A stretch of DNA of 5,532 bases from Nitrospirota bacterium (GTDB taxonomy: Bacteria; Nitrospirota; Nitrospiria; Nitrospirales; Nitrospiraceae), in NCBI GenBank assembly GCA_016235225.1, contig JACRLS010000301.1, forward strand, positions 1-5,532, given 5' to 3'. The notes beneath the pieces are model-generated. The model searched no databases and was not told the DNA's origin. It saw nothing but the letters and a program-made list of their open reading frames with translations. Positions within the stretch are counted from its first letter, which is position 1. Every line of letters begins with the position of its first letter. Shown one piece after another: positions 1 through 3,865 of the stretch. A program made the translations under genes and the position numbers.

Positions 1-874
1 CCATATACGAGCCCTTGATCGTGAGCTGACGCGAGAAGAGGGCCCGCAAGCCCAGCTTCACGTCCGCCCCGGTGGTCGCCCCGCAGGTGATCAGCCGCCC
101 CCCCTTCGCGAGAGAACTGAAACACTGGTCCCAGACCTGCGGACCGATATGCTCGATGACCACATCGACCCCCGCCCCTTTGGTCAGCCCCATCACGCCC
201 TTGACTACGGCCTGAGTCGCGTGATTGAGCACCTCATCCGCCCCGAGCGCCTTGGCCTTGGGAATTTTCTCATCGCTGCCGACGGTCGTGATCACCCGCG
301 CCCCGATGAGCGTGGCCATTTGGACGGCCATGCTGCCCACCCCGCTTCCCGCCCCCATGATCAGCACTGATTCTCCCGGACGAATCTGCGCCAACGAAAA
401 CAGCATGTGCCACGCCGTCACCGACACGAGCGGAAACGCCGCCCCCTGCTCAAAGGCCAGATTCTCAGGCAACGGGATGGCATTACGGGCCGGCAGGGTC
501 ACATATTCCGCGTAGCCGCCTTTGTGCAGCGCGCCGATCACGCTGTACGATTTACAAAAATTATCACGGCCGGCCAAACAGGCCTCGCAACGCCAGCAAC
601 TAATCCCAGGCGACACGAAGACCTTGGTGCCGACCGCCACATCCTGGACCTGGCTGCCGACCTGCTCCACCACTCCCGAAATATCGCTGCCCGAAATGTG
701 GGGCAACATCATCGAGTAGGCCGGGATCCCCTGGCGAATCCAGATGTCCAGGTGATTCAACGCGCAAGCCTTGACCCGGACGAGCACCTCGTGGGGCTGC
801 GGCGAGGGGGTCTCGAAGTCCAGATATTCGAGGACCACGGGCCCGCCATGCTGACGGAAGATCACAGCTTTCAT
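1..874 (-). CDS. Zinc-binding MDR alcohol dehydrogenase / quinone oxidoreductase-like protein (C-terminus outside window)
   Basis: The minus frame is open from an ATG at 874 to the left edge, giving ~291 residues of a family usually ~340 long, so about 50 C-terminal residues are missing. The GroES-like N-terminal half starts MKAVIFRQHGGP. Cys93, Cys96, Cys99 and Cys107 give the CX2CX2CX7C structural-zinc lobe of classical medium-chain dehydrogenases. A Rossmann NAD(P)-binding motif GAGSGVG lies at 174-180. The catalytic-zinc cysteine position reads CALNHLD (Cys37), a pattern common in quinone oxidoreductase-like members. The family catalyses NAD(P)-dependent alcohol/aldehyde or quinone/enone redox in the cytoplasm; the substrate cannot be told. 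The ATG is supported by a good Shine-Dalgarno sequence six bases upstream. It lies downstream of the PhzF-like gene on the same strand, but a 177-bp spacer filled by an inverted repeat makes simple co-transcription uncertain. Confidence 0.9.
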   Translation of the reverse strand, partial: MKAVIFRQHGGPVVLEYLDFETPSPQPHEVLVRVKACALNHLDIWIRQGIPAYSMMLPHISGSDISGVVEQVGSQVQDVAVGTKVFVSPGISCWRCEACLAGRDNFCKSYSVIGALHKGGYAEYVTLPARNAIPLPENLAFEQGAAFPLVSVTAWHMLFSLAQIRPGESVLIMGAGSGVGSMAVQMATLIGARVITTVGSDEKIPKAKALGADEVLNHATQAVVKGVMGLTKGAGVDVVIEHIGPQVWDQCFSSLAKGGRLITCGATTGADVKLGLRALFSRQLTIKGSYM

Positions 875-880
875 AGAGAT

Positions 881-886
881 CTCCCT
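881..886 (-). promoter_or_regulatory. Shine-Dalgarno site of the MDR dehydrogenase
   Basis: On the minus strand AGGGAG lies six bases before the ATG at 874. It fixes the start of the dehydrogenase. It is the only convincing ribosome binding site in the window; the PhzF-like, radical SAM (3414) and J-like starts have none. Confidence 0.75.
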
Positions 887-898
887 GAAGCGGGACAC

Positions 899-1034
899 GC
901 GAGAAGGGCGGGACGGGCGAGAACGGCGCGTCATCGCGTCCATTGCGTCGTTCGCGTCTGTCGAGTCGGTCCGTCTGACGCGCGACGCAACGGACGCGCC
1001 CACGCGATCGACCCGCTCGTCCCGCCTTTCTCGC
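899..1034. repeat. Long GC-rich imperfect inverted repeat between the PhzF-like and dehydrogenase genes
   Basis: Two nested stems are visible. In the outer stem, 899-919 pairs with 1014-1034 at 19 of 21 positions. In the inner stem, 935-950 pairs with 983-998 at 15 of 16, then 953-958 pairs with 977-982 after a 2-base bulge. The loop is 959-976. The arms consist of loosely repeated words (gcgag, gcggg, gacg; gcgtc in the inner stem), and similar words continue to the PhzF stop codon at 1052. It fills almost the whole spacer between two co-oriented genes. A terminator, mRNA-stabilising hairpin or REP-like element are all possible. There is no T-run as in a classical intrinsic terminator. Confidence 0.7.
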
Positions 1035-1051
1035 TCGTCTCGCCCGCCTCG

Positions 1052-1984
1052 CTAGAAAGTAAGCGTCCCTTCGGCGATCATCATCACATGCCCACCCACC
1101 TTGACCTCTTGAATCGCGTCGTCGTCGGACTCGATGTGGATGCGAATGCGCGACGGCCGATCGATCTCATAGCCCTGTTCCGCCACGATCTGCGTGGAGG
1201 GCCCCACTTCGACCGCGCCGTTTTGGACAAGATAGCACCCCAGTGCGCCGCTGGCGCTCCCGGTGGCTGGATCCTCCAGAACGCCGAGAGAGGGGCAGAA
1301 GAATCGTGTGTGGACCGTGGACAGTTCTTCGACCGTCACCGTTGTGAACACCATGATGCCGTTGGCCCCGAACCGGGCGCAGAGGTCATTGATCATCATC
1401 ACATTGGGCACAATCGACCGCACGGCCGTCAGCGTGCGGATCGGCACAATCATGACGGGCAGCCCCGTCGAGACCACTTCCACCGGATATTTCACGTCCA
1501 ACAGGTGGTTCCGAGCCAGTCCCAAGGCCTGGGCCACCTCGTGCAGCTCGCCGACACTCTCCACCTTCCCGAGAAACTCCGGCTTGGGTTGGGACATCAC
1601 GACCTTGGAAATCTCTCGCTGGTGGACATGAATCTCCACCGGAAACATGCCGATCGCACATTCATGCCACAGGACGGTCACCGGCTCCTTCAGTGGAAGC
1701 AGACCGAGCGTGCCGAGCACAAAGAACGTCCCCAGTACCGGGTGACCGGCAAACGGGATTTCTTTAAGGGGGGTAAAAATCCGGAGCCGCGCCACCGTCG
1801 CCTGGTTCGACGGTGGGAAGACAAACACCGTCTCCGAGAGGTTCATCTCCCGGGCGATGTGCTGCAGTTCCTCATCGCTCAACCCGACCGCATCGGGAAA
1901 CACCGCGACCGGATTCCCGCCAAACGGCAGATCAGTGAAGACATCTGCTTGATAAAATTTCAGTGAGCGCCGGTTCGGGCTCAT
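1052..1984 (-). CDS. PhzF-family isomerase/epimerase-like protein
   Basis: A 310-residue protein with the PhzF (phenazine biosynthesis PhzF / diaminopimelate epimerase-like) fold signatures. The N-terminal block has FTDLPFGGNPVAVF. Glu51 in NLSETVFV corresponds to the catalytic Glu of PhzF. The second block has IPFAGHPVLGT (His81), and the C-terminal half carries EDPATGSASGALGCYL (Asp238 region). The two halves are the usual pseudo-symmetric lobes with the active site between them. PhzF itself isomerises dihydro-3-hydroxyanthranilate, but most relatives are of unknown substrate, and no other phenazine genes are here, so phenazine synthesis is not implied. The start is the ATG at 1984, giving MSPNRRSLKFYQADVF, as expected for the family. 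An in-frame TTG at 2026 would add 14 residues, but that TTG is part of a -35 box. The gene is cytoplasmic, with no signal peptide or membrane segment. Confidence 0.92.
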   Translation of the reverse strand: MSPNRRSLKFYQADVFTDLPFGGNPVAVFPDAVGLSDEELQHIAREMNLSETVFVFPPSNQATVARLRIFTPLKEIPFAGHPVLGTFFVLGTLGLLPLKEPVTVLWHECAIGMFPVEIHVHQREISKVVMSQPKPEFLGKVESVGELHEVAQALGLARNHLLDVKYPVEVVSTGLPVMIVPIRTLTAVRSIVPNVMMINDLCARFGANGIMVFTTVTVEELSTVHTRFFCPSLGVLEDPATGSASGALGCYLVQNGAVEVGPSTQIVAEQGYEIDRPSRIRIHIESDDDAIQEVKVGGHVMMIAEGTLTF

Positions 1985-1997
1985 GAGAGGTGGACGT

Positions 1998-2026
1998 ACT
2001 CTAGGGAAGCGCGAAATCTTTGTCAA
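1998..2026 (-). promoter_or_regulatory. Sigma70-type promoter of the PhzF-like gene
   Basis: On the minus strand a perfect -35 box TTGACA (2026-2021) is followed by a 17-base spacer and a -10-like TAGAGT (2003-1998, four of six consensus bases). Transcription would start near 1991, only about seven bases before the ATG at 1984, and no Shine-Dalgarno sequence lies between. This suggests a nearly leaderless mRNA. The boxes and spacing are read directly; promoter activity and leaderless translation are inferred. Confidence 0.6.
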
Positions 2027-2033
2027 CGAACGA

Positions 2034-2213
2034 GCGAGACAGGCTCAGGCTGAGGCGAAGGCTAAGCTTGAGATGAAGGCCGACAGGGAGCGCGAAGAGG
2101 AGATGAAGCGAGAAGACGCCCGCTCCGCGCCCTGAGTTGCGCTCATCTTCTTGACCTGAACCTTGACCTCAACCTGCTTCAAGAACCTCAACCTTAACCT
2201 CAACCTTGTTCGC
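2034..2213. repeat. Imperfect inverted repeat with hexamer/12-mer quasi-repeats
   Basis: Fills the spacer between the radical SAM gene and the PhzF promoter. The right half has four near-copies of a 12-mer TT(G/A)ACCT(C/G)AACC in two tandem pairs, at 2151-2174 and 2182-2205 (the third copy begins AG instead of TT). The left part (2034-2072) has the purine-rich counterpart with ggct and gagg words. The arms 2034-2072 and 2177-2213 align as an inverted repeat at roughly 70% with one small gap. Many differences would be G-U pairs in a minus-strand transcript, so the hairpin would fold best in the mRNA read from the radical SAM gene. The centre, 2073-2150, shows no recognisable element. It may act as a terminator or 3'-end stabiliser. 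Confidence 0.6.
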
Positions 2214-2298
2214 TAGGCCGTTGGGGTCAGGGCTTCGTACGCTTGTGTAAGCGGGTTGCGGACGTAGTCTTCCACGTACTGCTTCAGCAGGCCGTTCC
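2213..2298 (-). other. Out-of-frame C-terminal extension of the radical SAM gene (probable frameshift)
   Basis: After residue 372 of the radical SAM protein the -1 frame continues with sensible protein sequence (R N G, then LLKQYVEDYVRNPLTQAYEA, then LTPTA) to a TAG at 2215-2213. In the annotated frame, translation stops a few codons later, at 2284. Restoring one base near 2296-2304 (for example GGCGGAAC to GGCCGGAAC) would join the frames into a ~400-residue protein. The extension is a plausible amphipathic end for a DUF512-like domain. The downstream inverted repeat begins exactly at the shifted-frame stop, as it does at the other gene ends here. The cause may be a sequencing error or a genuine truncating mutation. 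Confidence 0.55.
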
Positions 2299-3414
2299 GC
2301 CGAGCACGCGGACCCGGACGCCCGTTTTCCGCATGAAGTCCTCCAGGGTCACCCCGGCAATGTCCATGTACTGGCCCCGCCCCGACTGCATGATGCACTT
2401 GGGCACATGCACGACCTTCTGCCCCGTCAGGGCGTCGGCAATATCGTTGAAGGTCAGGAGGACCGTACAGTCCGAATCCCCGCCCAAGGTGGCATTCGGG
2501 ACCATCAGGTACTTGGCCCGGTTCTTCCGGTACATCGTCAGAATCTTGTGCACGCTTCGCGCCACCACGACCGTGTCCTTTTTCTCCAATTCCAGCGAGT
2601 CGAACAGACTGATGACCCGGTGCCGGTTGAGAAAGGCGGTGATGGGCGCTTCCGTATGGATGGTCTGGAGATTGGGCAGGGCCGCGTCATAGATTCGCTG
2701 AGTTTCGCCGGCGAGATGGGCCCGCCCCTGGCGCATGAGAGCCGCCGTATCCGGCTTGATCCCCTTCACCGGCGTCAGACAGCCCATCCATAACACGCAC
2801 CGCTGGTTGACCTGAGAAATGGCCACCGCATCATCGGCCATCGTGTGCTCGTCGAAGGCATAGAAGTTCGCGGACGAGACGGCCGGCCCATCGAGCACCT
2901 TCATGAGGTGCTTCACCGAGGGGGCATGCGGCATGAGGCGCTCGCGGTAGCGCCCCATCGTGATCGCCGACAGTTCGAAATTGATCCGCCCCGGATACTG
3001 GGCGACCAGTTGATGGATCTTGGGGACGTGGACGAAGCCGACCGTAAAGAACTGGATGCTCTTGTCCGTATATTTCAGAAAATCCTCGACCCATTCCATC
3101 GCCTTCGGATGGAGGAACAGATCGGTCCATTCCATGTACTCGTTGCCGCCGAGGCACCAGAACTGGAGCGGGTCCGTCGGCTTGCGGCTGATGTAGTCGA
3201 GGATGTATTTCCAGTCCTCGTCGGTCGTCTTCGGCGGGTCGGCCGTTTCCCGGTAGGAGTGATCGAGCTCGTAGCAGAAGGCGCACTGGACGGGGCAGTT
3301 CTTCCCCAGACTCAGGGGAATCTTCCCCGCGTCCATCTCACGGCGAAGGACTTCCTTGTAGTCCTTCCCGGCCAGGACGGGCTTCGGGGTCAGCAGCGGC
3401 AGTGCAGTTGACAT
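2284..3414 (-). CDS. Radical SAM protein with DUF512-like C-terminus (C-terminal frameshift likely)
   Basis: A 376-residue protein. Cys40, Cys44 and Cys47 in NCPVQCAFCYE form the canonical CX3CX2C motif that binds a [4Fe-4S] cluster and S-adenosylmethionine. LGGNE at 88-92 fits the SAM-contacting GGE-type motif. The middle (about 95-260) looks like the remaining half of the radical SAM barrel. The last ~75 residues contain NATLGGDSDCTVLLTFNDI and VPKCIMQ...DIAGVTLEDFMRKTGVRV, which resemble DUF512 domains fused to radical SAM proteins in other bacteria; this comparison is from memory. The reaction and substrate are unknown. The start is the ATG at 3414. It has no Shine-Dalgarno sequence, and an internal Met27 is a less likely alternative because conserved-looking sequence precedes it. 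It diverges from the J-like gene across 85 bases. The last few residues (GTAC) are probably an artefact of a one-base loss. Confidence 0.85.
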   Translation of the reverse strand: MSTALPLLTPKPVLAGKDYKEVLRREMDAGKIPLSLGKNCPVQCAFCYELDHSYRETADPPKTTDEDWKYILDYISRKPTDPLQFWCLGGNEYMEWTDLFLHPKAMEWVEDFLKYTDKSIQFFTVGFVHVPKIHQLVAQYPGRINFELSAITMGRYRERLMPHAPSVKHLMKVLDGPAVSSANFYAFDEHTMADDAVAISQVNQRCVLWMGCLTPVKGIKPDTAALMRQGRAHLAGETQRIYDAALPNLQTIHTEAPITAFLNRHRVISLFDSLELEKKDTVVVARSVHKILTMYRKNRAKYLMVPNATLGGDSDCTVLLTFNDIADALTGQKVVHVPKCIMQSGRGQYMDIAGVTLEDFMRKTGVRVRVLGGTAC

Positions 3415-3447
3415 ACAGGGGGGAGAGCCGGATCAGCGTCCATCAGA

Positions 3448-3477
3448 TTGACAGGGCGGGAAGGGCTCTGAGAAACT
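3448..3477 (+). promoter_or_regulatory. Possible promoter of the J-like gene
   Basis: A perfect TTGACA at 3448-3453 is followed, after 18 bases, by GAAACT (3472-3477), which matches only three of six -10 bases. A start near 3484 would leave a leader of about 16 bases without a Shine-Dalgarno sequence. An alternative -10, CAGAAT at 3481-3486, sits 13 bases before the ATG, the same distance as in the PhzF promoter, but has no matching -35. Weak evidence. Confidence 0.27.
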
Positions 3478-3483
3478 TCTCAG
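3468..3483. promoter_or_regulatory. Perfect 16-bp palindrome, candidate operator
   Basis: CTGAGAA, two bases (AC), then TTCTCAG: seven-base arms with no mismatch. It lies in the divergent 85-base region, 16 bases before the J-like ATG and 53 bases before the radical SAM ATG. It overlaps both -10 candidates for the plus-strand gene. Position and symmetry suit a dimeric repressor site that could control one or both genes. It is not followed by a T-run, so a terminator is unlikely. Confidence 0.4.
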
Positions 3484-3499
3484 AATCGTCGCTACCATC

Positions 3500-3757
3500 A
3501 TGAGCACTCCTGAATCGCCACAGACCGAGCCGGCCGTCCGCCAAGCACTCGATCTCTTTGGGTTTGCCGCACGACCGACGCGCGCGCAATTGGACGAAAC
3601 GCGACGCACCCTCCTTGCCACCTGGCACCCCGCCCGCTACGCCAACCTCACGAACAACCCCAAGAAGTACATGCAGATGTACAAACAGGCCGAAACCATG
3701 ACGAAGCAGATCAATGAGGCGTATCAACTGCTCGCTAAATGGCTCACAAATCCGTGA
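3500..3757 (+). CDS. Small J-domain-like protein with degenerate HPD motif (HPA)
   Basis: An 85-residue protein with the layout of a stand-alone J domain. A first segment ALDLFGF (16-22) is followed by a helix-II-like RAQLDETRRTLLATWHP (28-44), a loop, and a helix-III-like segment ending KQINEAYQLLAKW (69-81), close to the INEAYEVL ending of DnaJ J domains. The diagnostic His-Pro-Asp triad, needed to stimulate Hsp70/DnaK ATPase, reads His43-Pro44-Ala45 (codon GCC at 3632-3634). The protein therefore probably does not act as a normal DnaK co-chaperone, though it may still dock to a partner. It has no cysteines, signal peptide or membrane segment. It is the only plus-strand gene, divergent from one radical SAM gene and convergent with the other. 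The ATG at 3500 is the only sensible start, although it lacks a Shine-Dalgarno sequence. The fold is inferred from pattern, without a database search. Confidence 0.75.
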   Translation: MSTPESPQTEPAVRQALDLFGFAARPTRAQLDETRRTLLATWHPARYANLTNNPKKYMQMYKQAETMTKQINEAYQLLAKWLTNP

Positions 3758-3865
3758 GGGGTCAGGAGTAAGGAGTGAGGTGTAGGGAAATAGCTGCGGT
3801 CCTGACCGGCCAGACTGTTTGAACCCTATACCAATACACCTTACCCCTTACGCCTCACCCCTTAC
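3754..3865. repeat. Inverted repeat of stop-codon heptamers between convergent genes; likely bidirectional terminator
   Basis: The arms 3754-3782 and 3837-3865 are complementary at 24 of 29 positions, and 3783-3787 also pairs with 3824-3828. Each arm is a tandem heptamer array beginning with the stop codon of its own gene. From the J-like stop (plus) the units are TGAGGGG, TCAGGAG, TAAGGAG, TGAGGTG, then TAGGG. From the radical SAM stop (minus) they are TAAGGGG, TGAGGCG, TAAGGGG, TAAGGTG. Because seven is not a multiple of three, stops fall in all three frames within about 31 bases on each strand. The loop 3788-3823 shows nothing recognisable. A bidirectional transcription end is the natural reading, though neither side has a clear U-tract. 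Confidence 0.7.

Noticed and set aside
407..1966. Long open plus-strand frame (519 codons)
   Set aside because: It lies antisense to the dehydrogenase and PhzF-like genes, runs across the intergenic inverted repeat, and its His/Arg-rich product looks like a shadow of GC-rich coding DNA.
1052..1984. Phenazine biosynthesis locus
   Set aside because: Only a PhzF-family member is present; this family is widespread outside phenazine producers and no other phz gene is visible.
1983..2135. Possible 50-residue plus-strand gene with an Ala/Glu/Lys/Arg-rich end
   Set aside because: Its sequence is the purine-rich arm of an inverted repeat, its start overlaps the PhzF start and promoter, and it has no ribosome binding site. 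The coiled-coil look comes from low-complexity DNA.
2034..2213. CRISPR array or replication-origin iterons
   Set aside because: Repeat units are 12 bases or less, imperfect and mostly without unique spacers; no cas or replication genes are nearby.
2284..2304. Programmed -1 ribosomal frameshift in the radical SAM gene
   Set aside because: No slippery heptamer (X XXY YYZ) is present around 2296-2304, so a base loss or sequencing error is simpler.
2845..3411. Open plus-strand frame (188 codons)
   Set aside because: Antisense to the radical SAM gene carrying the CX3CX2C motif; no recognisable domain.
3500..3757. The small protein as a RiPP precursor for the radical SAM enzymes
   Set aside because: It has a J-domain-like layout, no cysteines, no leader-core boundary and no repeated core, and is not in the same operon.
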